Program-made: the position numbers and the translations under genes
Notes under the pieces: model-generated
The model's database searches: none
The model's input: the letters and a program-made list of their open reading frames with translations, nothing else
Told to the model about the DNA's origin: nothing
Part shown: positions 37,880 through 52,273 of the stretch, one piece after another
Layout of the letters: every line of letters begins with the position of its first letter
Numbering within the stretch: position 1 is the first letter of the stretch
Assembly: GCA_020465985.1 (NCBI GenBank)
Contig: JAANYP010004387.1
Coordinates: 682,001 to 746,000, forward strand
DNA length: 64,000 nucleotides
Origin: Centrapalus pauciflorus
Lineage: Eukaryota > Streptophyta > Magnoliopsida > Asterales > Asteraceae
Direction of reading: 5' to 3'

Positions 37880-40800
37880 ATGGAAAGAGAGTTGGACGGG
37901 GAAGAGGTCATAGTAGAGATTCCTGGTGCTGAAGAAAAGTCGAATTCTAGCGAACCAAATGGGGAGGATCCGGGCATCGAGAAACAAGAATCGGCGTCTT
38001 ACTCTTTTAAAAAGTATCTTCAAGTAAACCTGCCACCTGCTACTATGACTCAGTCGGCTCAATTGATTCAAGATTCTGGTCTCAAATCAAGGAAAAAAGT
38101 ACCCTCATTTGCGAGCTCTTCGAAATTAGAGATACCAAGGAGTGATCCAGTTGCATCGCTGAAGGTCGATGATGGCACTATTTTATCTGGCCAAAGATCA
38201 TCGGTACAGTCTCCTTATCCAAAACCAAAATCAAGACTGCTTGAACCTACAATTCCTAGCAATTGGAAGGTGTCCAATGATAAAGCGACTACAACTGCTT
38301 CTCCTTCTCAAGAGGTGAATGCCCTGAAAGTCACCCCTCCTGCAACCCCTAGAACGCCGTTGTTGGCATCACCAAGAGAAGAGGACGATGATGATGTATA
38401 TTTCACACAAGTTCTTCAATCTAATCAGAAAAGAAAACGATCCAAGAAAATGAAGGTCCTGCTTTTAATAGAATGCAGTTTATTTGTTAGCATAACACTG
38501 GTTCTAATTCTAAGCACAACAGTTGATAGACTGAAGAAATGCATGATTTGGAGTTTACAGCTATGGAAATGGAGTGTTTTGGTATTAGCAATTTTTTGTG
38601 GTCGATTGTTTTCCGAGTGGTTTACTAATGCTGTAGTTTTCTTGATTGAAAGGGAATTCTTACTAAAAAAGAAAGTATTGTATTTTGTTTATAGCCTGCA
38701 AAAGAGCGTTCGGGTTTTTATATGGCTGGGTTTAATTTTACTAACATGGGGCCTGTTGATCAACCGAAGTGTCCATAGAACAAGAGACACAACTAAGGTT
38801 TTAAATTATATCACTAGGGGGCTCGCCTCTACACTTGTCGGCGCTGGTGCATGGATCTTCAAAACTCTGTTTGTAAAGATCTTAGCTTCTTCATTTCATG
38901 TCAAGATATTCTTTGACAGGATTCAAGAAAATATATTCCATCAATATGTTCTTCAGACCCTTTCAGGGCCTCCATTGATGGAGGATTTTGGAAGCATCAA
39001 CAGTTCTAGGTCGTCAAGCAGACATTTGAGCTTCAAAAGTTCTACAAAGGAAAGTGGAGAACAAAAGAAAGAAAAGGTTGTTGATGTGGAAAAGCTCCAG
39101 AAGATGAAGCGTCACAAGGTATCTGCTTGGACAATGAGTGGGTTGATGAAAGTTATTGGGAAGTCAGGTTTTTCTACGCTTTCTAATTCACTTGATAAAA
39201 GTGAGGATGCTGCAGAGGGGGAGGAACCGAAAGATGGAACAATCACTTGTGAATGGGAAGCTCAAATTGCTGGTTCTGCTATATTCACAAATGTAGCTAA
39301 ACACAAGAAGTGAGATTCGTCTTATTTATGTCTGTTGATCTTTTATTCCATTATTCTTGTTGTATCTATGCTTCATCACTGTCACTTAATGTAGGTACAT
39401 TGATGAGAGTGATCTTTTGCGTTATTTGAACAAAGATGATGTGAAGAAAGTGCTTCCATTGTTCGAAGGAGCAGCGGAAACTGGAAGAATTAAGAAGAAA
39501 TCCTTTAGTAATTGGGTGGTAAATTACTCTCCCAATTTTTTTTCCCATTAATTTACAAGATCATTCCTTCTGTTTCAGATCTAGATATATATAATTATTC
39601 CTTTGAAATTTCATCTTGGTTTTTAGGTGAACGTGTACAAGGAGCGAAAATTTCTGGCGCTTTCTCTAAATGACACAAAAACAGCTATAGAGGAGCTAAA
39701 CAAGATTGTTTCTGGGCTTACGGTCTTGGTACTCATAATTGTGTGGTTACTTCTCATGGGGTTCGCTACAACGGAGGTGTTGCTTTTCATCTCGTCTCAG
39801 CTATTACTTGGGGTTTTCATGTTTGGAACCTCTGCTAAGACAGCATTTGAAGCCATAATATTTGTGTTTGTGATGCATCCATTCGATGTTGGTGATCGTT
39901 GTGTCGTTGATGGTGTCCACGTAAGTCACTAGCCTTAATTACTTGCATCAATTGGTCTATTACTAGCATCAATTGGTGTCAATTCCTATGCAGTGTTGTT
40001 CTCCTATACTTATTCAAACAAACATAAACCTGTAGGTCATTGTAGAAGAAGTAAACATATTGACAACCATCTTCCTGAGATATGACAATGAGAAGATTTT
40101 CTACCCGAATTCAGTTTTGGCTACAAAAGCCATTAGCAATTTCAATAGAAGTCCAGAAATGAGTGATTCTGTGGAGTTCGATGTTGATGTTTCCACTTCA
40201 GCCGAGAACATTTTAGCTCTTAAAGCTAGAATCAAAGCGTATGTCTACCATATACTTCTCAATCTCTCCTATTATGGCATTCTATTAAATTTCTTTGATC
40301 TTGTATTTCAACACACTTAGAATTGTTGCCACTACTAAGTACTTAAGGGTTGTGTGTTTAGTTCTTAATGGAATCATTAAGAAGTCATTCGAAGGTAAAC
40401 TGACCTCTTAATGATTCCATTAAGAGGTAAACAAACATGTCCTTAGATATTTATGCTGACATAATAAAGGGTAGAGTGTCTTGCTCTGTGTATGAAACAA
40501 TCAATGAAGGTAGATGTTTTAAGGATTAACAATGGGAGCAGGATTTCAGATTTAACTTATCAATAGGAGACCTAATCGATTGTTAGTTTGTGTTTAAAAA
40601 ATATTGCAAATTATATTAAATGACATTTTGAGGCTAAGATAAGATTTAATAAAAATCAACTGTTATTCTCTCGTGTGATTTTAGTATCATCTCAATTTCT
40701 TAGGTTAGGTTTTGATTTATATCTAATGTGTTTGTGAATGTGTGATTTCATCCCTCAGATACATAGATAGCAAGCCTGAATTATGGAGGCCAAAGCACAG

Positions 40801-40972
40801 TGTTAGGGTTAGGGAGATTGAGGATGTAAACAAAATGAAAATGAGGCTCTACGTAACGCATACGATTAACTTTCAGAACTACGAAGAGAAAAGCGACAGA
40901 AGATCAAACCTCATGCTGGAGCTGAAGAACATCTTCGAAGAACTTGGAATCAAGTATCATCTTCTTCCTTAG
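37880..40972 (+). CDS. MscS-like mechanosensitive channel, MSL10-like
   Basis: Five coding exons: 37880-39309, 39395-39518, 39627-39920, 40036-40238 and 40759-40972. All introns are GT-AG, phases agree, and the product is 754 aa (Arabidopsis MSL10 is about 734). A 190-residue charged cytosolic N-terminus holds a TPPATPRTPLLASP stretch suited to phosphorylation. Hydrophobic helices lie at about 192-212, 224-242, 275-296, 318-338, 548-564 and 568-600. The last is the MscS-type pore helix leading into MHPFDVGDRC (601-610). The beta domain follows, with FLRYDNEKIFYPNS and a C-terminal alpha/beta part. The family forms plasma-membrane, tension-gated, anion-preferring channels linked to cell-swelling and wound signalling. 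The protein stops at KYHLLP, shorter at the C-terminus than my recollection of AtMSL10. MSL9 and MSL10 cannot be told apart here. Confidence 0.95.
40346..40442. mobile_element. 97-bp mini-MITE in intron 4 of the MSL10-like gene
   Basis: A foldback with arms containing TTAATGGAATCATTAAGA, flanked by TTA on both sides (40343-40345 and 40443-40445). This fits a Tourist/Harbinger-type insertion. It lies fully within the intron and away from splice sites. Confidence 0.65.
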
Positions 40973-42651
40973 GAAGTTCTGGTCGGCTCCACATCGCCAC
41001 CAGCCGCCACCACCACCACACGGTTGTCGTGATCGAATGCTGAGCACATTTCCTCATCCATCCGTTATATATTCTCCGGCTTTACTAACCAAAACCAAAT
41101 TATGTTGACGATCCAAATCAAACATTCAATAGATGTTAACTTCTTGAAGTAACGTGTACATTACAATCTTATGATTCCTTGAACATGTAATACTTTTACA
41201 TGAGTAAATAAAATACTGATTTTATATTATATGATTTTAGCGATAAATTGTCTTCACTTGTACCATTTTTATGGATTTTGATCATTTGTACTGAGTTGAG
41301 ACTGAGTGGGTTGAGACACAAAGATGGCGGATGCAATTGATCATTCCATCTAACTTTGATCTGAAATTTAATAATTATCTTTTCTGATTAACAATAAAAG
41401 TATACAAAGGTACATATTCATTATAATTATATTTGTCATTCCTTAGAGAATGTAATCTCACACTATCTCAATGTCAAACTTGATCGTTAGAGTTGTTCTC
41501 CGAGATCAAATACCGAAGAGCTACTCACCCTTTGTTGATATTTCAATATGCTTGATTCTCAGCGATTTGGAGCTCAAACTTCACCAACAATCATTTTATG
41601 ATCGCTACGTTTCATCAAACAACAACAATTTGAAAAATAAAAGCTATATCTAGCAAGAGAGAAATCAGGAATTTCAATGCAACTAATTGGAAACCGAAAA
41701 GCATATGAGGAAAGGATGATTTCGCAAATCCTTTTTGGAGAGGAAGGCAATAACACCTGCTAGCTTTTTCTTTCTCTTATCAGTGAAGCCAAATAACATC
41801 AGGTGTTATAGCAATACTGTAAAGCAACAAAATTCATCGAAGTGCATGTCCATAATTGCATTATTGTCGTTCATCTTACACCCCGGCACATAGTATGGTT
41901 TGAAAGATGAAACGTTATTATTATAGCTAGCTTAAATTAAATCTAACAATAACAAGAAACAAGTTGTTAACAATGCTACTCTAGCAAATTTGCAAAAATG
42001 TCCAAAGCATTAATTACATTAATTAATATTGTTGACCTAATAGACAAAATCGGCTCCATGAATACCCCACAAACACACGGGAACGAGAAAACTACCTATC
42101 TAAGATTAGACGCAGACACGAAGTTGAAGTTGGTGGGATTTGAACTTGAGATTTGTCATTCTTGTGGAGGTTTTATCTCCAAATTTATCACTACTCAAGT
42201 ATCCGATTTTGATGATAGTGAATTAATCCGATTTACAGTTAGCCATCTCAGAATCTTGGGCCATTTATATGTTTCTTACAGAAACCAAGGATGTTAAACT
42301 TTCGAGCACAAGTTAGACTTCTCATAAAGTCTCATTGCTATAGTAGTGATGAAATTTGCAGGAAAATGTTACTAGCTAAGTTGTCCTGGGTTTCAAGATC
42401 AAGATTTCAACAAAACTTTCTTTCTTTTTTGGTTCCAAACTACAATGTATACCATTTTATCACTTATATACCAACCCGATTATATAGTACCATTTCACGA
42501 AACATGGTTCTTTGCTCCGGAACCACTGAAAAATAGAACATAAAAAACGACAACATATATGCAGATGCAAAGAACCAGATTTTCGGTATGTATGAGGACA
42601 TAGAATGTAGTAAAAGCCGATAGTTTAGGCATACGAAATCTGAATCTTTAG
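40973..42651. other. Intergenic region between convergent MSL10-like and BRX-like genes
   Basis: It holds the 3' UTRs of the two genes, which face each other. Short frames at about 41471-41653 and 41998-42297 show no family resemblance and no splice context. Nothing else recognised. Confidence 0.5.
41207..41212 (+). terminator. Candidate poly(A) signal of the MSL10-like gene
   Basis: AATAAA about 235 bp after the stop codon, in a T/A-rich context. Plant signals are loose, so this is only the best-looking candidate. Confidence 0.35.
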
Positions 42652-45600
42652 TCACAAGTATTGCTTGTGTACCCTTGCTCGATTCTCTTCCCACCAGAGT
42701 CTCGCATGTACCTCTCCAAATTTGTCACGGCTGCATACAATAAGCATACCAGTTTCCTTCATAACAACGTATGTATACATATATTATGCTTATATGAGAA
42801 ACTTATGATTACTATGCTAACCTGAATCTTACACGTCTGAGTTCTCTCGAGCCTCCTGGCAGAGTTCTGATGGTGAGGTAGACTCCAGGTTCATCCTGTT
42901 CCACCCATTCATTCTCGATATCACTCACATTACTAATGGAAAATTCCCTAGAGCGATCTACATCTCTCGATGAGCTAGCGCTTATAGAGGCATCCATGGA
43001 TGATGTTTCTGTTTTTGCGACACTAATGCTTGATAGTTTTGGGGTGACAGTGAGACCAGACGAGTCACGGTTTAAGTTTAAGCGCTGCAGGGTTGAGGTT
43101 TGATGGTCTATTGAGTCTAAAGATGAGTATCCAATTGGTTGTTGTAAGTTGCGAGGTAGCCTTTCTTTACTCAAAGTTGGTGTAATAGGACTGTCTTCAA
43201 TAGCTTCAAATTTTGAACTCTGTCAGATGAAGAAATTAACTACATTGTCATCATTTAATTAAACAATTAACATAAACAAGAATGTTATTACATATGCTTC
43301 TAACCACAAAGTTGGTGATGACTAACATACCCTTGACTCGAGAGCTAGTTCATCTTCGGGTCTTGGAGCCATTGGAAGGGGGAATGCTTGACGATTTAAC
43401 TTCTGAACGTTGTAAAGTTCCATCACCTTCTCGTAATTATCTTGCCACCATCTTTGTGCTTGCCACTTGTTAAACATTTCACGGCTACGAAAGAAACAAA
43501 AAATAAAAGTTCAGTTATAACATTCCATAAGGTAAATCGCATAACTGACGGTTTGGGCCCTTAGTGACCGGTCTCATAGTCAATCTCGATAAGGTAAATC
43601 GCATAAGTCATAATTATAATGAATGCCTTATAATGTTGATTATGAACCTAAATAAGGTCAAAGTACATACCTCACCTATGCATTTTTTTTTCCTTTAAAA
43701 TAAAAGGTATTTTCATGAGTTACCTAAGCATTTATTTTATATGCATTGGTCATTTGAAAAACAAAATTATGATAGATTTCCCTTGTTGTCATGTAATTTC
43801 CCATAATATTCCATCGATATTATTGGCATTTGTTTAAAAAGAGAATTATAAGAGGATGAAAGGGATGTGGATAGAATTCTCAAATTATTCTATTATATAT
43901 ATATCCAGAGTTATTTTATGTTTTATTTTCAAACATCGACATGATGTGTTAAAAGATATAAGTAATTTGTACACAAGTTTTATCATCCACAACAATATAC
44001 AATTACATTTTGGATGATGTACAACCTACAAAATCTTTATTATTATAGATGGCAAATTGTGTACAAATCATCTCCCATCAATAATTGTTAAATATTTTAT
44101 ATTTAAGAAATCTCCTTTTAAGTCATTTCTTCTGTAGTTTATATGTTTCCTATCTCAACGATTGTTCTGTCACACTATTTTTTTTTCGCACCATCCATTT
44201 TTCTATCTGTCTATCTTCCCTCTATCTCTCTTACCCCTGCATCTCACATAGAGGTTTATTTAGAACCTCTTATTTATCCGAGTTAAAATGATGATAAAAA
44301 ATGATGGAAGACATTATTATTTATTAGTACTAAACAATCAATTAAGCATGTCAATAAGTTCAATTATTGCAATCATCTCATATTTTCATAGGCGATGGAC
44401 TTGTTTGTCAAGAGTAAAACAGTGTGATTGACAAATCAACACATCATTTAATTATAGGAAAATTTTCATAAATATTCTTGTAAATTTTAAATATTACGCA
44501 TATATCATTACAAACTTCCTTATTAGATATATATCTTTGTAAATTTTAAATATTACGCATGTATCCTTACAAACTTCCTTATTACATATATATATATATA
44601 TATATATAGACTAAGGATTTTTTGTGAACACTTTATTCGTTGTGAACATTGTGAACAACCATAAAATAGCTTTTGAATCTTATTAATCTTGTTGAAAATA
44701 CTACCGAACCCTTCTATTAACTCATTAATCTTATTGGATCCTATGGATTTTATTGAATCCAATTAATTTGTCGAATCTCATGAATCTTGTTGAATCTTAT
44801 GCATCTTGTTATAAAAACTATGTACTATGAACCTTTTGAATGTTCTGAATCTTAAATAGACACTTTTATGAACCTTTTGAATCATATGAATCGTATTACA
44901 AACATTTGTTGATATATATGAATGATTATATGTATTTTTTTATTTGTTCACAACGTTCACAACGAATAATTTGTTCACAATGGATCCCATTATATATATA
45001 TATCATTTAATTACATCATTTAAAAAAAATATAAAATATCATTTTTAAATTATTTTATCATTGAATTAAATTAGAAAATGATATTTTTTAATTTTTTTTA
45101 TTTAAGATGGTGGTTTAGGTATTCAATTTTTTTTTAAACAAAATATAAAATAAATTTAAAATAGTCATTTGGATATATACGTGAGATTTAAAGATTTAGA
45201 AGGAAATATATGTAATAAGAAATTCTACAAAGATATATGCATAATATTTAAAGTTAGTCTTCGTTAATTGTATTTAGATTTTATTATTTTGAATTGAATA
45301 CTGTAAATAAAAGGCACCAGCACCATACCAAAGTGGTGTATTGAAGACAAATTATTTTCATGATATGACAAGCAAAGTTAGGGCCCACGACTCATTGGAA
45401 TTCATCTCTCATGTTAATGGCAGATCTATAATTCTCTCCCACAAGTAAGAATTACCAAAATACCCATTCACAGCTTACTTTTCTCTCTTTGATGATAAAT
45501 AACTCAAAAAGGGTTGAAATGACTGGTGAGCAATTTATGACTTGCTACAAGTTCAGGATACCCATGCAGAAAATGAAAATGTACTGTGTTGTATGTACTA

Positions 45601-48600
45601 GAATGAATCCAAATTAACATGAGTTAGATCTGTTCCAGTGCTCCTTCTCAGGCCAAATTAGGTCAGTGTTCACTTTTCATTTTTGTCATCCTAGTCATCA
45701 CAAGATGACAGACCTTAAGCGTGACAAAGTTCTCAAAAAGTTAAAGGAACTCCATTTTCTGACAGAGCAACAAAATTCAGGTATAAAGCATTTTCAACAA
45801 GCAAAACAATAAAATTCAATTGTAAGAACTTCATTTTATATTACTTGTATTTCTATAAGTATGAAGGAAAAAAAATTAATTCACTCTTCTTTTAATGTTT
45901 ACACAGAAAACCGTACATTCACATGTGTTGTTTTTTTTACCTAAATCTTGTATTGTTAATTTAGACATGATTATAAATTTTTTTTGAACGACAAATTATC
46001 CTACTGCTTTTCCTAAACTACTCCTTTTACCCCAAGATTTACTTACTCCACCTAAATTTCAACTTGCCTCCGACAGGAGTCGAACCCGTGACCTCTTACT
46101 TACATCTCCACCCTCTTATAAATAATTAATGCTTTTAAAAATGATAAATTTATAATTTTATATAAGTAATTAACTTGGTAGTAACATGACAAAATAAAAA
46201 TATATAAGAAATTTTCCTCTTGGTGGGTGGGGGCCCTATGTTATGATGTTGGAAAGGAATAAACGATATGATTAGGATAATTGAAAGGTTTTCATAGTGT
46301 CCAGAATTTGACTCCCAAGACACACACACACACATAGCACAAATGAAAATATAAGAGGAAATTTGACTGGTCTTGTAAGTAAGATTTAAAGGACTTTTCC
46401 TTTGCATGGTGTGGACAGCTTCAAAGAACATGATCATGTCGATGTGTTTTTTTGTCAGTAGAACACTCCTACCTCTCTATTCTCAAAAGGTAAAATGTAC
46501 CTAAAATTGGCAAATTAACTCTTGTCTCCAAAATGAAATGAAATGAAATAATACACGGTACTTCTTGGCTTATTTAGTTATTTAACATAATAATTAGTTA
46601 TTTGTATTCGGATAATCCATAAGTATGTTTAGAAAAACTAGCTAGAACTTTGAGCTGAAATTTTAGTAGTTTGAGCTTATGAGAGTGCCGAAACTTTTAG
46701 TTTCACAAATGTATTTTATTAAAATAGTGATAATGGTAACTTAGCATTGACATTAATTATAAGTTGTATTTATTATTATTGGGAGGGTAACAATTAATTT
46801 TATTAATCAAAAGCGAACTACTTGAAGGTTATCCTAAATAGGTTTTGATGGATGAATTTATTTCTGAATCAAAAGTTCAACATCATTCATCCAAACAGAC
46901 TTTTGAGATTGGACTAAAGAAAACAAAAGATAAAACTCTTAAAAACTTTTAAAGTTACTTGTCGAGCACATCTTATGTTTGTTACGATTTAAAAATAGTA
47001 TCAACCTTCAAACTAGATAACAAAAATGTTCCTATTTTTAGGGACCTATTAAAATTAAACATCAACATTTAAATGATTATTAACTAATTATAATAATGAC
47101 AACAAAACTAATTGTTATGATTGACTGTCTTTTTAGTTTAACTAACTTATACTTGAAATTAATTATAACAAAATATGTTAAATATAACAAGAATAAAAAT
47201 TTCAATATATCAAAATTTAATGTTAACTTTTAATTTTTGGTTTACATAACTTTTAAGAAAAAAATCTCTATTCAAGTTATCCGTATAATACATGGGTTAA
47301 TAAACTAGTTAAATATTAAAGGAAACCAACCATCACCACGCCACCAGCGATCTCAATTTAAAAACGTGATCAATGATAATCAATGCCAAGTCCTAGGTAC
47401 CTTTCACCAAATTAACATCACAAATTCACAGTGCTTAATGATGCAAAATTTTCACCCCACAAGACATTTCACCAAAAGCTAGTCTAAAAGAAAGACAAAT
47501 TTTCCTCAAAATACTTTTTTGAAACCTAAAATTCTAACATTACTAGAACCTCATGGACGTAAAGCCAAAAAAGTATAGCTAGACTTTTAATTGGTCGTTA
47601 ACTTGAATATTCTTAAAAGGATAACGCAAAAGTTAATTCTCATCATGAAAGCAACCATCATTCACAAAATTGAGTTATAATTATAGCTATTCCTATATGG
47701 TGATTAGGTACACCTATAAAATATATTTAAAAATATTCATAATTCAATCGGATTAGTAAAAAATTAAACACACTTTATTTATTGGTCACTATTGTTATTA
47801 CATCCTTATCACAAAGCTGAATATATAATATATAGAAAATAAATAAGAAGCACATAAAAACATATAATTTTCAATTATATATATCTGTTATTGAGTTTAT
47901 ATAGAATATAAGTATATAAGCACTCACCTTCATATCGTAATATAAAACTCTAACCACTTTCTAGATTATGTTGACGTTATATTTGTTTTTGTTTGCAAAT
48001 TGCTTATTAAGTTGTAGGTGTTTCATGGCACAAAAATGATGCCCTTAATTGTGTAAACATGTATCCAATTTTTAAAGTAATGGGGATGGATTTAAATGAG
48101 AATCTAATAAAAATGGAAAACCAATTAATCTTTAAAAAAAATAATTTAATCACAAGGTGTTTGAATATTATTTTTAATTTAAACAAGTTAAACATTAATG
48201 TTTTATTTTTAAAAAAATAAAAAGTTTGCTGCATAAATATAAACTTATAATGACTCAAAGACTGATGATATATAAATTTATAAACAAACTATATATAAAG
48301 TAAGTATAAACTTATGCATAACAATATACAACTTAGTTGCCTACATGCTTGTATTGTAGTATTGTGTGTTGCATTGTTTTTATTTGTTTTTTACATATTC
48401 CTCCCTATGTTTCACATGAATGACGATAATTAAGACACACATGTTAAGGCAACTACTTTAGACTTTTGACACGTTGTCCATGCAAAATAATTATATACTA
48501 TTATCATACATCAATGTCTAATCGACCATTCTTTTCTGGTTTCTTTTCCCTTATTACAATGGAGATGAAATCAATGAGTGAATTGAATAAATATCAAACT

Positions 48601-51521
48601 GGTTGAGGTAACTTAATTTTCTTTCTTTCTATATGAATTATATTTTGATTTAAAGAAATTAAAATGTCTGGCATAGGATGATATGTTTGTAAGTTAAAGG
48701 TTTTCTTCGAAGTGTAAGCGTTGGGATCTCCTTATTTCGATTTCAATTAAACGTGTGTATGTATATTCAGATTTGAAAAAGTATATTTAAAATCAAGTGC
48801 ATCCAAAAGTATCATCCTTAAAAAAATTAATTTTTTTCAAAATGTTGTTTAAATTAAGGTTAAATGATATGTGACTTTCACATACATACAAACTTTTTAC
48901 GCTCTAAAATTTATGTAAATGTTCATGCATATTTAATTAGGTGAATGGTCATTTAAATGAATGATCATTTACACTATTCACATGATTCTTTTTTTCACAT
49001 TCATAAGATTTATTTTTCGAATTCAAATGATGTTTCTTTTGATGAAAATTTTATAATGTTGGTTTATACATATCTATGAAAAAAAATATATTTGAATGAT
49101 CATTCACAAAAGGTACGTTGGATATTAAAAGGTACGCTGATGAACCTAGCTAAATGAATCTCATTAACCACTCTCCATTTATTCTTCCTCATTTCCCACA
49201 CTCCCTCGCTCTCTCTCTTTCACACACACACACACAATCGGCCGGCGAGTTTGAGAAGACGATGATGGGATGAACAATGACGAATACAATGCATCACGTT
49301 GGACCTATGAACGCAGACGATGTGAATAAGACGAATTGAATGATTAACGAAGTTTGTTCAAAATTGAATGGTGATTCAAAGGTTGTTTGATTTTCATGGT
49401 GATTCACGATGAGGAGATGCATCACGATGATGGATTGATGGACACGTTCAACACGAAGATCATGAAGGATGAACAACAATGATGTATTGTGTTCTCCACG
49501 AAGATGATGAACACAAACGATGAACCAACATGAAGATGTTGAACATGATGATCTACTGTGCATCGTGTTATGATAACCGTTATGCACCGACTGGTTCTTA
49601 CAAAAAAGATTTATAATCTTTGAATTTGTATAATTTTTTATTGAACGATGCATCGACATGTTCATCATTTTTGTTGATTTTTTTATAGTTTTTTGTTAAA
49701 TTTGGAAGTGTATTAATTAAATTTTCTTTAGAATTTATTGTCTAATCATTTGATGGAATATTCAATTATTATAAATTAAATTTGATTAATCCAGATATAT
49801 ATTGGATCAGGTGATGCATCACGCAGAAAGTCGATACATCACGCAGGAATTTGATGCATCACGCGAGAATTTGGTGCATCACGCGGAGAATTTGATGCAT
49901 CACGCGGGGAATTTGGTGCATCATGCGGGGAATTTGATGCATCACGCGGGGAATTTGATGCATCACGCGGGAATCGTGATGTATTTGTGGTGGTGCATGG
50001 AGGTTTTCCAAGGTTTATATATATATATATATAGGGTTGGGATCATTGCAGAACCTTAATTTAGTGCAGAACCATAGAACCAATCTAAACCATTAGATTA
50101 TAATATAACACTAGGGATAAGATGGTAATTATACAATTAACATTGAATTAATAGCAGCCTACCAAGTTTGACTGTCCACTTTGACTTTTTTTTTACTCTT
50201 TTAATATATAATGGACATGCAGTGTTGCATTGACGTTAAATATACGATATCAAAGTGTTCATTCGACATCGAATGGCCGTATGGGTAAAAAAAATTTACG
50301 AAAAATAAACACGTAAATTTTTTTTCAAAAAAATATATTCATGACCGTTCTCGTTAAATCCACCAACTTTGACTACTAATTTTGACTATTATCTCTGTTA
50401 ATAATGAACGTATATGCAGTGTTGCATCGACGTTAAATATACGGTATCAAAGTGTTCATTCGATATCGAATGATCTCATGATCTCACCATGATATATTGC
50501 ATCGTGGTCTGGGTAATATTTTTTTTACGAAAAATAAAAAAATATATCATAACCGTTTTCGTTAAATCCACCAACTTTGACTACTAATTGTGACTATTAT
50601 TTTGGCTCTGTTAGTAATGAACGTATATGCAATGTTGCATTGACGTTAAATATACGATATCAAAGTGTTCATTCGATATCGAATGATCTCATGATCTCAC
50701 CATGATATATTGCATCGTGGTCTGAGTAAAATTTTTTTTACGAAAAATAAAAAAATATATATCATAATCGTTCTCGTTAAATCCACCAACTTTGACTACT
50801 AATTGTGACTATTATTTTGGCTCTGTTAGTAATGAACGTATATGCAATGTTGCATTGACGTTAAATATACGATATCAAAGTGTTCATTCAATATCGAATG
50901 ATCTCATGATCTCACCATGATATATTGCATCGTGGTCTGGGTAAAATTTTTTTTACGAAAAATAAAAAATATATATCATAACCGTTCTCGTTATATCCAC
51001 CAACTTTGTCTACTAATTGTGACTATTATTTTAGCTCTGTTAATAATGAGCGTATATGCAGTGTTGCATTGACGTTAAATATATGATATCAAAGTGTTCA
51101 TTCGATATCGAATGATCTCATTATCTCACCATGATATATTGCATCGTGATCTGGGTAATTTTTTTTTTACGAAAAATAAACACGTAAAATTTTTTCGAAA
51201 AAAATATATCATGACCGGTCTCGTTTTAAAGAGTATAAAATTCTCGTTTTTATGGTATAATTTTTTTGATTTAAAAATTAATAATGTTAATGTTATTTTA
51301 ATTTAAAGAAAAAAGATATTTATTTTGCTAATGTCAATCTTTTTGCTATTTCCAATCTTTTCCTTTTTTACCCCTCCAAGAATTAAAATATCACTATTAC
51401 CAATCTTTTTTTCATTAATTCCAAACTTAACTCTTTTAATCAAGACCATTAGATTATTCTAATCTATGGACGATATTGGTTCTATAGTTCTACACTAAAT
51501 TTAGGTTCTGCAATGATCCCA

Positions 51522-51560
<39 letters not shown>

Positions 51561-51821
51561 AGGTTCAATGGAAAACCACAATGCACCTGAAAACTTTTGA
51601 AAACCGCACTGCACCACCACAACTGCATCAAATTCCCCGCGTGATGCATCAAAATCACGTGTGATGCATCAAATTTCCCGCGTGATGCATCAAAATCCCG
51701 CGTGATGCATCACCTTATTTACGATCATGCCACCGCGTTTTTCATGAAAATGCACCAAATCGGACGGTATGCGTAGGTTTCCATAGTTTTCAGGTGCATA
51801 GTGGTTTTCCATTGAACCCAC

Positions 51822-51897
<76 letters not shown>

Positions 51898-52273
51898 ATG
51901 AGATCCATTGTGAACAAGTTATTCGTTGTGAACGTTGTCAACAAATAAAAAAATAGATATAATCATTCAAATATATCAAGAAGTGTTTGTAACATGATTC
52001 ATATGATTCATAAGGTTTGTAGAAGTGTCTACAACAAGATTCAAAACATTCAAAAGGTTCATACTAGTTTTTATAACATGATTCATAGGATGCAACAAGA
52101 TTCATAGGATTCGACAAATTCATAGGATTCAATTAGATCCAAAGGATCCTATAGTATTATTAAGTTAATAGAAGAGTTCGGTAGTATTTTCAACAAGATT
52201 TATAAGATTCAAAAGTTATTTTATGGTTGTTCACAATGTTCACAACGAATAAAGTGTTCACAAAAGATCCTTA

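Noticed and set aside
49294..49668. 124-aa minus frame
   Set aside because: It lies in a diverged family A-like repeat and shows no conserved domain or splice structure.
49813..49977. CRISPR-like array
   Set aside because: Units are contiguous with no unique spacers, and the genome is a plant's. It is a minisatellite inside a mobile element.
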